From NCBI RefSeq assembly GCF_900103535.1, contig NZ_FNHQ01000021.1, forward strand, positions 1-43,661: a stretch of DNA of 43,661 nucleotides, given 5' to 3'. Below, piece after piece: positions 33,456-42,535 of the stretch. Both the position numbers and the translations under genes were made by a program. Position 1 is the first letter of the stretch, and every line of letters starts with the position of its first letter. Under the pieces are notes generated by a model that was given only the letters and a program-made list of their open reading frames with translations, was not told where the DNA came from and did not search any database. Source of the stretch: Megasphaera paucivorans. Its GTDB lineage: Bacteria; Bacillota; Negativicutes; Veillonellales; Megasphaeraceae.

Positions 33456-33560
33456 ATGGACATGATGGATCTTAACGAATTTGTATCTACTACAGCAGTC
33501 GTCATATTGCTGCTTTCTATTGTTGTATTGCACTTGTGTAATACAAACAAAAAAGTATAA
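33456..33560 (+). CDS. Tiny membrane protein (34 aa)
   Basis: CAGGAG lies about 9 bp before ATG 33456. The peptide begins MDMMDLNEFVSTTAVVILLL and ends with a short Asn/Lys tail, giving one hydrophobic helix of about 18 residues with a positive C-terminus. An intrinsic terminator follows within 14 bp. SD, ORF and terminator in a row make a real small gene likely. No family recognised. Confidence 0.55.
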   Translation: MDMMDLNEFVSTTAVVILLLSIVVLHLCNTNKKV

Positions 33561-33573
33561 TGTAACTTTTAGG

Positions 33574-33609
33574 CGGAGCATTCCTATGGATGGGATGTTC
33601 CGTTTTTTT
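33574..33609 (+). terminator. Intrinsic terminator after the tiny membrane protein
   Basis: CGGAGCATTCC (33574-33584) pairs with GGGATGTTCCG (33592-33602), including two G-U pairs, and is followed by TTTTTTT. From here to 33834 no gene is seen. Confidence 0.85.
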
Positions 33610-33834
33610 ATTGCTTCTATATGTGAATATGCTAAGATAATTGTATCGTGTTCTTTATATCGCCGGTGGAACGAAAAAATCCCTATTTTTTCATAGGAGG
33701 GTTGCCAAAAGAACAGAATACTTGAATAATATAGATAGCGTTATTGATTATCTCTTTGCCAATAAAACATAGTTGCATCACTTGTTTTTGATAAGAAAAA
33801 TGTTAATTTAAAGTGATAAAGGAGAGGAAGACTT

Positions 33835-34641
33835 TTGGCTCGTATTATAGAAATACAAGATATCGCAGCCCCGGAATTAGCTTTGTTTGCTCATTTAACG
33901 GAAGTGCAGCTGCGCAGCCGGTTGGAACCGGAAAAAGGAATTTTTATTGCGGAAAGTCCTAAGGTGATACAGCTGGCTTTAAAAAATGGCTGTAAACCAC
34001 TGGCACTTTTAATGGAACGAAAACGAATTAAAGGGCAAGCTAATTGTATTATTGAACGGTGCGGTGATATACCGGTGTACACGGGAGATAGGGAAGTGCT
34101 GGCGGACTTGACGGGATATAGGCTTACCCGCGGCATTTTGTGTGCTATGGCTCGTCCGGTACTGCCGGCAGTAGAGAATTTAATTATGCAAGCCCGCAGA
34201 ATAGCAGTTCTGGATGGCATGACAGATTCTACGAATGTGGGGGCTATATTTCGCTCGGCAGCAGCTTTGAATATAGAGGCTGTGCTTGTTACCCCTTCTT
34301 GTTGTGATCCACTATGCCGGCGTTCCGTGCGTGTCAGTATGGGAACTGTTTTTCAAGTACCATGGACACATATGGGAACCGATATTTCCATATTGCATTC
34401 AATGGGTTTTAAGACTGCCGCTATGGCACTATCCATGAATGCCGTAAGTATAGAAGACAAGAAACTGGCAGCAGAAAAAAAATTAGCCTTACTATTCGGT
34501 ACAGAGGGGTATGGATTATCACAATCTATTATTGACGCCTGTGATTATACGGTGAAAATACCTATGTCTCACCAGGTGGATTCACTTAACGTAGCTGCGG
34601 CAAGTGCAGTAGCTTTTTGGCAGTTGAGAATTAGGGGATGA
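33835..34641 (+). CDS. SpoU/TrmH-family RNA 2'-O-methyltransferase
   Basis: The 268-aa protein has an N-terminal substrate-binding domain (FIAESPKVIQLAL) and the SPOUT catalytic domain with its three motifs: motif 1 DGMTDSTNVGAIFRSAAAL, motif 2 LLFGTEGYGLS, and motif 3 IPMSHQVDSLNVAAASAVAF. It methylates rRNA or tRNA; the target cannot be assigned. The start is a TTG with SD AAAGGAG. It stands alone as a transcription unit. Confidence 0.92.
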   Translation: MARIIEIQDIAAPELALFAHLTEVQLRSRLEPEKGIFIAESPKVIQLALKNGCKPLALLMERKRIKGQANCIIERCGDIPVYTGDREVLADLTGYRLTRGILCAMARPVLPAVENLIMQARRIAVLDGMTDSTNVGAIFRSAAALNIEAVLVTPSCCDPLCRRSVRVSMGTVFQVPWTHMGTDISILHSMGFKTAAMALSMNAVSIEDKKLAAEKKLALLFGTEGYGLSQSIIDACDYTVKIPMSHQVDSLNVAAASAVAFWQLRIRG

Positions 34642-35094
34642 ACGGCGGCTTTACTTTACCAACATTTCCATATACATGTATCGTATGTTATTTATAAGAA
34701 AAATATAGTTGCTGTTAGCAGTATAGAAGACGTGTATTTAATGAAATAATAAGCATTATGAAAAAAATTTAAATTGATTGAATAACGTAGATACAGTCGA
34801 CTAAGGGATTGAATTTATATTATTGATTTTTTCATAAATAAAAGTATAAAAATACATAGTCTTATTTACGTTATAAAAAATTTAAATATTTATGGAAGTA
34901 TAGAAAAAATATATAAATGTTTAAATTTAATAATAATATTATTTTTTCGCAATGTGAATGTTATTTTCAACTATTGACATTTTAATAAAATCCTGTATAT
35001 TGAGATTAAGTAATATCGCGTGTGCTGTTTCTGCATAATTTAATATAGGGTCATTTCTTTAGTTTGATTTTCTTTGTCGAAGGAGGCGTTTTGT
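34642..35094 (+). other. Very AT-rich intergenic region with the promoter of the flavin oxidoreductase
   Basis: About 450 bp with no coding sequence I can support. The SD AAGGAGG of the next gene lies at its right end. The first part is simple-sequence AT-rich DNA. Confidence 0.5.
34974..35001 (+). promoter_or_regulatory. Sigma-A promoter for the flavin oxidoreductase
   Basis: TTGACA (34974-34979) and TATATT (34996-35001) are separated by 16 bp. The -35 is perfect and the -10 matches five of six positions. It leaves a 5' leader of about 85 nt. Confidence 0.65.
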
Positions 35095-37098
35095 ATGTCG
35101 AGAAGTATACTATTTGATCCAATTAAAATCGGTCATGTACAGATTAAAAACAAAATTGCCATGGCTCCTATGGGGGCTTTCGGACTTGTTGATGAAAGCT
35201 GTTGTTTTACCCAGCGTGCAATTGATTACTACGTGGAAAGAGCTAAAGGCGGAACGGGGCTTATTATTACTAGTGTCTGCAAAGTTGAAAATGAACTAGA
35301 TCAAATTGTCCCCGGATTACTTCCCTGCACTTCAATAAAACCAATGAGGTTTGCACTTACGTCGTCGGAAATGACGGAGCGAATTCATGCATACGGTTCA
35401 AAAGTATTTTTGCAGTTGTCTATGGGATTTGGGCGTAGCGGAGCTCCTGGGATTCTTCTCACAAAGCAGCCTGTTTCGGCTTCAGCTGTTCCTAATTACT
35501 GGGATCCCACAGTAACCTGCAGAGAATTGACGACGGATGAAGTAGAATGGATAGTGAAAAAATTTGGTGAAGCAGCCGCTATCGCAAAACATGCAGGATA
35601 TGACGGTGTTGAAATTCATGCAGTACATGAAGGATATTTGCTTGATCAGTTTACGTTGTCAGTCTTTAATCGCAGGACAGACAAATATGGGGGCGATCTT
35701 AAAGGAAGATTGACACTGCCGACTGAAATAGTTCAGGAGATTAAAAAAACGGTAGGAGAAGATTTCCCAGTTATATTAAGATTCAGTATAAAGAGCTGTA
35801 TGAAAGATTGGCGACAAGGCGGTCTTCCTGATGAAGCATATGAGGAAAAAGGGCGCGATCTGGAAGAAGGGCTGGAGGCTGCTAAAATTTTATCGGCAGC
35901 AGGCTATGATGCTTTTGATGCTGATGAAGGTACATATGATGGCTGGTATTGGGCTCATCCGCCTATTTACCAAAAACATGGATTATATCTTGATTGTACG
36001 GATAAATTGAAAAAAGTGATACATAAGCCGGTTATTGTAGCAGGGAAAATGGATATACCGGAAATGGCGGAGAATGCGTTAAAAGATAAAAAAGCAGATA
36101 TGATCGTATTGGGAAGAGCGTTGTTGGCTGATCCGTATTGGCCCCAAAAGGTAAAGACCGATTGTGAACAGTCTATTCGTCCGTGTATTGGCTGTCATGT
36201 GGGGTGTATGGGCCGAGGATTTGAAGGTAAGCATTTGTCTTGTGCTGTCAATCCGGCTTGTGGCAGAGAACGCTATTATGAAATAAAGAAAACGAATACT
36301 CCTAAAACAGTGATGATTGCAGGCGGCGGCATTGCGGGAATGGAAGCGGCAAGGATTACAAAAATGAAAGGACATGATGTGAGTTTATATGAAGCGTGCG
36401 GACAACTTGGCGGAAGTGTCATTCCCGGGTCTGTCCCCGAATTCAAGTACGATGATAGACGGCTGCTTGATTGGTATAGAAACGAGATAAAAGAACTTGG
36501 GATTCCTGTTGTTTTTAATACAAAGGTAACGGAAGATCTCATAGAGCAGAAAAAGCCGGATGTCCTCATACTCGCGACGGGTGCGACTGAGAAAATACCG
36601 CAGGTTCCGGGCATTGATACCGACAAGGTTTGTACTGCGGTGGAGGTTTTGAATGGGACAAAACAAACGGGAAACACTGTTTTAATGATCGGCGGCGGTT
36701 TGGTGGGATGTGAAACTGCATTATGGCTTGCACAGAAGGGCAAGAAAGTAATGGTAGTGGAAGCTCTTGAAAATATTTTAAGTGCAGGAAAGCCTATTCC
36801 GCATATGAATAAAATTATGCTTATTGATCTTATGAAGTATCATCATGTTCAAACGATTACCGGTACGTGTTTGCTTAATATAACGGATGATGGTGCTGTT
36901 TTGATTAATAATAAGTTTGAAAAACAGGAAGTAAAGGCGGATTCTGTTGTCATTTGCGTTGGTTTTTGCTCCAATAATGTATTATATGAAAAAGTTCATA
37001 TGAAAGTCAGGGATGTCTATGTAGTCGGTGATGCTGAAAATCCGGCAAATATTATGGATGCTATTTGGTCGGCTAATGAGGTAGCATTGCAAATTTAG
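35095..37098 (+). CDS. NADH:flavin oxidoreductase / enoate-reductase type FeS flavoprotein
   Basis: The 667-aa protein has an N-terminal old-yellow-enzyme TIM barrel (FMN site; NKIAMAPMGAFG, then DGVEIHAVHEGYLLDQF and FNRRTDKYGG). A 4Fe-4S site follows: Cys 364, 367, 371 and 383 with C-x2-C-x3-C-x11-C spacing. The C-terminal part has an FAD motif (GGGIAGMEAARI) and an NAD(P)H motif (GGGLVGCETALW). This is the architecture of 2,4-dienoyl-CoA reductase, 2-enoate reductase and the bile-acid enzyme BaiCD; substrate is open. ATG 35095 has AAGGAGG 11 bp upstream; the frame extends 7 codons to a TTG at 35074 before the SD. Confidence 0.92.
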   Translation: MSRSILFDPIKIGHVQIKNKIAMAPMGAFGLVDESCCFTQRAIDYYVERAKGGTGLIITSVCKVENELDQIVPGLLPCTSIKPMRFALTSSEMTERIHAYGSKVFLQLSMGFGRSGAPGILLTKQPVSASAVPNYWDPTVTCRELTTDEVEWIVKKFGEAAAIAKHAGYDGVEIHAVHEGYLLDQFTLSVFNRRTDKYGGDLKGRLTLPTEIVQEIKKTVGEDFPVILRFSIKSCMKDWRQGGLPDEAYEEKGRDLEEGLEAAKILSAAGYDAFDADEGTYDGWYWAHPPIYQKHGLYLDCTDKLKKVIHKPVIVAGKMDIPEMAENALKDKKADMIVLGRALLADPYWPQKVKTDCEQSIRPCIGCHVGCMGRGFEGKHLSCAVNPACGRERYYEIKKTNTPKTVMIAGGGIAGMEAARITKMKGHDVSLYEACGQLGGSVIPGSVPEFKYDDRRLLDWYRNEIKELGIPVVFNTKVTEDLIEQKKPDVLILATGATEKIPQVPGIDTDKVCTAVEVLNGTKQTGNTVLMIGGGLVGCETALWLAQKGKKVMVVEALENILSAGKPIPHMNKIMLIDLMKYHHVQTITGTCLLNITDDGAVLINNKFEKQEVKADSVVICVGFCSNNVLYEKVHMKVRDVYVVGDAENPANIMDAIWSANEVALQI

Positions 37099-37132
37099 GA
37101 TGAAACCTGTTGATAATCAAAATACTGAATTC

Positions 37133-37161
37133 TTGACAAATCGGCGTGGACATGATAAGGT
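37133..37161 (+). promoter_or_regulatory. Promoter upstream of the Mn2+ riboswitch
   Basis: TTGACA (37133-37138) is followed 17 bp later by TAAGGT (37156-37161). It lies about 20 bp before the aptamer. Confidence 0.5.
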
Positions 37162-37177
37162 GTAAAAATAATTTAAT

Positions 37178-37275
37178 GCTCTGTGAGGGAGTAGTTTGCG
37201 CAGGTATTGTGTGCCAAGTCAACACACTGACCAATTTGGTCTGGCTTGTCTTAAAAAACGAGACTCACGTATGGT
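37178..37275 (+). ncRNA. yybP-ykoY-like (Mn2+) riboswitch
   Basis: The leader has the class landmarks: GAGGGAGTAG at the 5' side, a central AAGTCAACACACTGACC, and GAGACTCACG at the 3' side. GTGAG at the start pairs with CTCAC at the end to close P1. The 3' strand of P1 is also the 5' strand of the terminator at 37260-37305, so Mn2+ binding would hold P1 and let transcription continue. The gene behind it is a P-type cation ATPase, a known partner of this class. Motifs recognised by eye; a covariance search was not run. Confidence 0.8.
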
Positions 37276-37305
37276 TTTATTGCCATGCGCGGGTCTCATT
37301 TTTTA
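37260..37305 (+). terminator. Riboswitch expression platform (conditional terminator)
   Basis: Bases 37260-37274 pair with 37283-37297 at 14 of 15 positions including G-U pairs, followed by TTTTTT. The 5' strand overlaps the aptamer P1 stem, so the two are exclusive. Confidence 0.82.
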
Positions 37306-37360
37306 TAAGCAAATACGCGTGAGCTATATATGAAAAGTTTAAGCAAGGAGGGCAATGTCG

Positions 37361-40039
37361 ATGAAAGAATTTATGATGAATCAGGATGAAGTGCTTATAC
37401 AGTTTCATACCAGTTTATCGGAGGGGCTATTATCTGATCAAATTATACAAAATCGAAATCAATATGGGAGTAATTCTCTATCCCGAAAAAAGCCTAAATC
37501 ATTAGCTCGCAGAATTTTTGAAGCGTCTATAGAACCGATGATTCTGATGCTGATTATGGCGGGCCTGATTGATGTGGCTGTCAATGTAATTCGTACAGCT
37601 ACCGGAAGTGAAGCTGATTTTTTAGAATGTGCAGGAATTTTTGTAGCAATTTTTCTTTCCGTTGTTATTACGGTTGTGATGGAAGGAAGAAGTGCAAAGG
37701 CATTTGAGACTCTTTCCAAAATTAATGAAGATAGTTATGTAAAAGTTCTCCGGAATGGGAAAACGGAAATGATAGTTCAAAATGAACTCGTTGCCGGAGA
37801 TATCGTTATGCTTGCGACAGGAGATAAAATCCCGGCGGATGGGAGACTTTTGGAAGGTGTTGATTTAGAATCCGATGAATCGGCTCTTACCGGAGAAAGT
37901 GTTCCTGTAAGAAAAGATTCGGAAACTTTTTTTACCGATGAAAAAACGCCTCTTGCAGAACGCAGTAATATGCTTTATTCGGGAAACTACATTACCAATG
38001 GATATGGGAAAATGGCAGTTACTGCAGTGGGAGATCATACGGAGTTTGGTAAAATTGCGCAAGAATTGACGGATATGGGACGTACCTCTACGCCGCTGCA
38101 GGAAAAACTTGCGCGTCTTGGAAAAATTATCACCATGTTGGGTGTTATGGCGGCAATCGTTGTATTTGCTGTAGAAGTTTTTTCTTTTGTGCAAGCAGAC
38201 GAAGTAAGTCTTGGAAGTATTATGGAAGCCTTTGTTACCAGTATTGTTCTTATTGTTGCAGCTGTGCCGGAAGGGCTGCCGACAATCGTAGCGGTGTCGC
38301 TTTCTATTAATATTATCAAGCTGGCAGGCCAGAATGCACTGGTCAAGAAAATGATCGCATCAGAGACAGTAGGGTGTATTAACGTAATCTGTTCGGATAA
38401 GACAGGGACACTTACAGAAAATAAGATGACAGTTTCCGCTTTCTTTGACAGTGTCTTTCATTCGCATCCAGAAACGTTGTCATCAGAATGGATTGCTCAC
38501 AATGTATGTCTTAATTCTACTGCAGATGTATCTCCGGAAGGAAATTTTATCGGCAATCCGACAGAATGTGCTATGTTAAATTTTTATGAAGGATCCGAAG
38601 CCCGAAAAAAAAGCGGGAAATCATATAGAGAGGAACGTGTTGCACATGATGTGCTGATGGCGTTTCCTTTTTCATCGGATTTAAAACATATGACAACGGT
38701 CAGCAATGTCGATGGCAAAATTATTTCTTATGTAAAAGGAAGTCCGGAAGCTATATTTTCAATGTGTGCACCTCTTTCCGATTTGCAGCGCCGGGAAATT
38801 GAACGGCACATTATGACGGTTCAGGAAAAAGCCATGCGTGTCATTGCTTTTGCTCATAAGGAATTGGACTCCATGCAGGATTATAAAAATGAACAACTGC
38901 ATGCTAAGATGGAAACAAATATGATTTTTGACGGCTTTGTTGCCATTTCCGATCCATTAAGGGAGGATGTGTACGAGGCGGTGAAAAACTGTCGTCGGGC
39001 AGGTATAGATTTAAAAATCCTGACGGGCGATAATATTATTACGGCAACGGCAATTGCCAAAGAACTTCATATTTTGGAAAATGGCCAAATTGCAGTGGAA
39101 GCTAAGGATATTTTTGATAAGGACGATGAAGAATTACTGCAGCTTCTTCCTTGTATCAGTGTGATTGCCCGCAGTACACCTACGATTAAAATGAGAATCG
39201 TAAAATTGCTGAAAAGTCAGGGGAATGTGGTGGCTGTTACAGGAGATGGCATTAATGATGCTCCGGCTTTGAAAAACGCTGATGTTGGTATTGCTATGGG
39301 AATTTCGGGAACGGATGTTTCAAAAGAAGCAAGTGACATTGTTTTGCTGGATGATTCTTTTTCAACAATTGTAAAGGCGATTGCATGGGGACGTGGAATT
39401 TATGAAAATTTCAAGCATTTTATCCAATTTCAATTGACCGTTAATGTTGCTTCTGTTACGGTAGTTCTGGTTTCTATTATTCTTGGTTTTAAAGCACCTT
39501 TTACGGCACTTCAACTATTATGGATCAATCTTATTATGGATGGTCCCCCGGCATTGACATTGGGATTGGAACCGATTTATAGTGATTTGATGGCACATCC
39601 GCCGACCAAGAGAAACGAGAGCATTGTTTCTATGCCAATGGTATTGAGAATTGTTTCAACAGGCATATATATTTCCATTGTATTTTTGTGCCAATATGCG
39701 TTTGATTTTTTACATGCCGGACAGGAACAGATGATAACGGTCCTCTTTACTATGTTTACGTTATTTCAGCTGTTTAACGCTTTTAATTGCCGGGAACTTC
39801 ATGCTGTAAGTATTTTTAAACATTTTCTTAAAAATAAACTTATGTTAGGTGTCGTTTTTCTTACGTTTGTGCTGCAGATTTTAATTATTCAGTTTGCCGG
39901 TGCTTTTTTTGGTACTGTTCCCCTGGATGGTATGATGTGGCTGAAGATTATGGCGGTTTCAGCCAGCGTTATTTTCTTATCTGAAGTGGTAAAGCTGATA
40001 TATCGCTTAGCGGTAGTTGATAAGGTGCAAATGAATTAG
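37361..40039 (+). CDS. P-type cation-translocating ATPase (Ca2+/Mn2+ exporter type)
   Basis: The 892-aa protein has the full P2-type layout. Actuator TGES lies in DESALTGESVPV, and the phosphorylation site is CSDKTGTLTENKM (Asp about 346). The nucleotide domain includes SYVKGSPEAIF, hinge TGDGINDAPAL lies at about 627-637, and about ten helices are visible. M4 carries VPEGLP and M6 NLIMDGPPAL, the ion-site motifs of Ca2+ ATPases. With a Mn2+ riboswitch in its leader, the likely role is export of excess Mn2+ (and Ca2+), as for YoaB/MgaA-type pumps. ATG 37361 has AAGGAGG 9 bp upstream; the earlier ATG at 37355 is too close. Confidence 0.92.
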   Translation: MKEFMMNQDEVLIQFHTSLSEGLLSDQIIQNRNQYGSNSLSRKKPKSLARRIFEASIEPMILMLIMAGLIDVAVNVIRTATGSEADFLECAGIFVAIFLSVVITVVMEGRSAKAFETLSKINEDSYVKVLRNGKTEMIVQNELVAGDIVMLATGDKIPADGRLLEGVDLESDESALTGESVPVRKDSETFFTDEKTPLAERSNMLYSGNYITNGYGKMAVTAVGDHTEFGKIAQELTDMGRTSTPLQEKLARLGKIITMLGVMAAIVVFAVEVFSFVQADEVSLGSIMEAFVTSIVLIVAAVPEGLPTIVAVSLSINIIKLAGQNALVKKMIASETVGCINVICSDKTGTLTENKMTVSAFFDSVFHSHPETLSSEWIAHNVCLNSTADVSPEGNFIGNPTECAMLNFYEGSEARKKSGKSYREERVAHDVLMAFPFSSDLKHMTTVSNVDGKIISYVKGSPEAIFSMCAPLSDLQRREIERHIMTVQEKAMRVIAFAHKELDSMQDYKNEQLHAKMETNMIFDGFVAISDPLREDVYEAVKNCRRAGIDLKILTGDNIITATAIAKELHILENGQIAVEAKDIFDKDDEELLQLLPCISVIARSTPTIKMRIVKLLKSQGNVVAVTGDGINDAPALKNADVGIAMGISGTDVSKEASDIVLLDDSFSTIVKAIAWGRGIYENFKHFIQFQLTVNVASVTVVLVSIILGFKAPFTALQLLWINLIMDGPPALTLGLEPIYSDLMAHPPTKRNESIVSMPMVLRIVSTGIYISIVFLCQYAFDFLHAGQEQMITVLFTMFTLFQLFNAFNCRELHAVSIFKHFLKNKLMLGVVFLTFVLQILIIQFAGAFFGTVPLDGMMWLKIMAVSASVIFLSEVVKLIYRLAVVDKVQMN

Positions 40040-40132
40040 TTAAAACTACCTGTAATGGTGTATCATTGTGATTTTTGCTAATGTATGATATGGTAATTAA
40101 CAGCATAGTATGGGAAAGGATGGCGGTGTGAA

Positions 40133-40543
40133 ATGGAACGGGATCAACGGGTGAAAAACGATAATTCATGGTGTTTTGCTTGCGGCGAAGAAAATCCAAT
40201 AGGCCTTAAGCTGAAAATGAGCATACAGGGGGAATGCTGTACTGCTTATTTTACACCGCAAAAAGAACATCAAAGTTATGATGGAAATATGCATGGTGGA
40301 CTTATCAGCACATTGCTGGATGAAGTTATGGGAAATTATGTATATCAAGTAGAACATCGTAAAGCATATACTGCAAAAATAGAAATTCGCTTTCGACAAC
40401 CTGTGCTGATTGGTGAAACTATAAAAGCAGAAGGAAAAGCGGTAAGCCAGCATGGCAGATTACGGACGATGGAAGGGAAAATTTGGAAAAAGGATGGTAC
40501 TATAGCAGCCGAAGCAACTGCGAGTATGATGCTTGAAACGTAG
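40133..40543 (+). CDS. PaaI-type hotdog thioesterase
   Basis: The 136-aa hotdog-fold protein begins MERDQRVKNDNSWCFACGEE, a Cys-x2-Cys start common in this subgroup, and contains the catalytic-loop motif MHGGLISTLLDEVMGNY (about 51-67). KIEIRFRQPVLIGETIKAEG is the next family block. It hydrolyses acyl-CoA or related thioesters; the substrate is not known. The preceding 93 bp hold no clear terminator, so it may be co-transcribed with the P-type ATPase. Confidence 0.85.
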   Translation: MERDQRVKNDNSWCFACGEENPIGLKLKMSIQGECCTAYFTPQKEHQSYDGNMHGGLISTLLDEVMGNYVYQVEHRKAYTAKIEIRFRQPVLIGETIKAEGKAVSQHGRLRTMEGKIWKKDGTIAAEATASMMLET

Positions 40544-40700
40544 AAATAAGCATAGCTGACATTATATCTTTTACAGGAGATGCCATTGGGGAGTGCCAGA
40601 CAAGGTTATATTGAAGAACAGGCATTTTGCATAAAAGAACCTATTTACTTGAAGTTAGTTAACGTAGTTGTATATAACGAATATGTGGGGAGACATAAAA

Positions 40701-40910
40701 ATGAATGGTACAGAACGAAAGAATATCAGGCCGGGCATTAGTGTAAAAATAGTACAAAAGCAACATCAAAAAACAGGACAATTAACAGAAGGTATTGTAA
40801 AGGATATCTTGACTCATAGTGCAGTACACCACAGAGGTATAAAAGTACGCCTTGATACGGGTATTATTGGGAGAGTGCAGGAGATTTTAGATATATCTGA
40901 TAAAATATAA
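40701..40910 (+). CDS. ywbE: YwbE-family protein
   Basis: The 69-aa protein reads MNGTERKNIRPGISVKIVQK, then TGQLTEGIVKDILTHSAVHH and RGIKVRLDTGIIGRVQEIL, matching the small conserved YwbE family (function unknown, KOW-like beta fold). ATG 40701 has GGGGAGA 8 bp upstream; the upstream ATG at 40668 adds 11 residues without an SD. A terminator follows. Confidence 0.88.
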   Translation: MNGTERKNIRPGISVKIVQKQHQKTGQLTEGIVKDILTHSAVHHRGIKVRLDTGIIGRVQEILDISDKI

Positions 40911-40943
40911 AAATTTTTCATTTTGAATTTTGAAGATAGAATT

Positions 40944-40977
40944 GGAAGCATGTAAATTAATAGATGCTTCCTTTTTT
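40944..40977 (+). terminator. Intrinsic terminator after ywbE
   Basis: GGAAGCAT (40944-40951) pairs perfectly with ATGCTTCC (40964-40971), followed by TTTTTT. Confidence 0.88.
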
Positions 40978-41054
40978 GTCGTATATATGTCCGAAAACAG
41001 CCAGTGTTTTATGGAGGACATGATATAATAATACCATTAAGAGAGGAGTTGCTT

Positions 41055-42533
41055 ATGGAAGAAAAAAAACGAAGAATATATTATGCGGCGTTTAGATCTA
41101 AAGATAGACGGTTTGATGGACAGTTCTTTGTTGGCATTTCTTCTACTGGCATCTACTGTCGTCCTATATGCAGAGCAAGACTTCCGAAAGAAGAAAACTG
41201 TCGTTATTTTAAGACAGCGGCAGAAGCAGAACAAGCCGGATTTCGTCCGTGTCTGTTGTGTCGGCCGGAGCTTGCACCTGAAAAATCATTTACAGAAACA
41301 GGAGAAGAAATAGCAATTCAAACTGCCAGATTATTAGAAGAACATTGCGGAAGTGGTGTCAGCATAACGGTCTTGGCTAAGCAGCTGGCATGTACAGATC
41401 GCCACCTGAGGCGTGTCTTTGCGGCAGCGTATCATGTAACTCCTGTTGCGTATTTGCAGACCTGTCGCCTTCTTTTGGCAAAAAGCCTGCTTACAGATAC
41501 TGATTTATCTATGCTCGAAGTGGCTATGGCGGCGGGATTTGGAAGCCTAAGACGCTTTAATGAATTATTTAAAAAACAGTATCATTTGGCACCAACGGCT
41601 CTTCGCAAAGAATTAAAAAAGAAAAGGGAAAAAAATGAGGTACTTACCGTTGGTATAGGCTACCATCCCCCTTATGAATGGAAAAAAATGCTTGACTTTC
41701 TTTCTTTGCGGGCCATACCAGGTGTAGAAGTTGTACAAAATGACTGCTACATGCGTACAATGAGTCAGGTTGACAGGCAGGGAATTTATCGATCAGGATG
41801 GATAAAAGTAAAAAATAATCCAGTAAAAAGTGTGCTGTTAGTGATGCTAAGTGATAACTTGATTACTGTTATTCCACAGATTTTGGGTCGAATTAAGTGT
41901 TTATTTGATGTATATTGTGATCCTGAAATCATATATACAGCATTGCTGTCCATGAATACGATAAAATCAGGATTATGTGTAAAAGGGACACGTGTACCCG
42001 GTTGTATAAATTCGTTTGAACTGGCTGTACGTGCCGTACTTGGGCAGCAAATTACGATAAAGGCTGCAAAAACACTGGCAGGAAGATTTGCAGAAACTTT
42101 TGGGACACCGATAGAAACAACGATACAAGGATTATCCTATGTGTTTCCAACTGCCGAAAAGATTGTTGGTCTTGGGACAACTGGGGAAAGTAAAATAGCA
42201 TCATTGGGAATTATTTCGACACGGGCAAGGACAATTAAGGCCTTGGCGCAGTTATTTTATCAGGAGGATAATTACTGTCAAGTATATGCAGATCCAGAAA
42301 AAGAAATAAAAAAATTGCTGGCAATTCCCGGGATCGGTGTGTGGACGGCTGGATATATAGCGATGCGGGCAATGGGATGTACAGATATTTTTTTAGAGAC
42401 TGATTATGGAATAAAAAAGGCAATGGAACCTATGACCACAAAAGAAATGCTGCAGCAAGCGGAAAAATGGCGGCCATGGCGAAGTTACGCTGTGATGAAT
42501 TTGTGGGATTTTTTATCAGAAAAGGGGCATTGA
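41055..42533 (+). CDS. Ada-AlkA fusion: methylphosphotriester sensor and 3-methyladenine DNA glycosylase
   Basis: The 492-aa protein joins three parts. The N-terminal Ada zinc domain has Cys 35, 39, 66 and 69, with the same spacing as E. coli Ada (38, 42, 69, 72); Cys 35 would accept methyl groups from phosphotriesters. An AraC-type HTH pair (about 85-195: ITVLAKQLACTDRHLRRVF, LEVAMAAGFGSLRRFNELF) follows. The C-terminal AlkA part has the HhH-GPD core LLAIPGIGVWTAGYIAMRAM and the catalytic Asp in LETDYGIKKAM. It senses alkylation and removes damaged bases. SD GAGAGGAG precedes ATG 41055. ogt follows with a 2-bp gap. Confidence 0.93.
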   Translation: MEEKKRRIYYAAFRSKDRRFDGQFFVGISSTGIYCRPICRARLPKEENCRYFKTAAEAEQAGFRPCLLCRPELAPEKSFTETGEEIAIQTARLLEEHCGSGVSITVLAKQLACTDRHLRRVFAAAYHVTPVAYLQTCRLLLAKSLLTDTDLSMLEVAMAAGFGSLRRFNELFKKQYHLAPTALRKELKKKREKNEVLTVGIGYHPPYEWKKMLDFLSLRAIPGVEVVQNDCYMRTMSQVDRQGIYRSGWIKVKNNPVKSVLLVMLSDNLITVIPQILGRIKCLFDVYCDPEIIYTALLSMNTIKSGLCVKGTRVPGCINSFELAVRAVLGQQITIKAAKTLAGRFAETFGTPIETTIQGLSYVFPTAEKIVGLGTTGESKIASLGIISTRARTIKALAQLFYQEDNYCQVYADPEKEIKKLLAIPGIGVWTAGYIAMRAMGCTDIFLETDYGIKKAMEPMTTKEMLQQAEKWRPWRSYAVMNLWDFLSEKGH

Positions 42534-42535
42534 TT

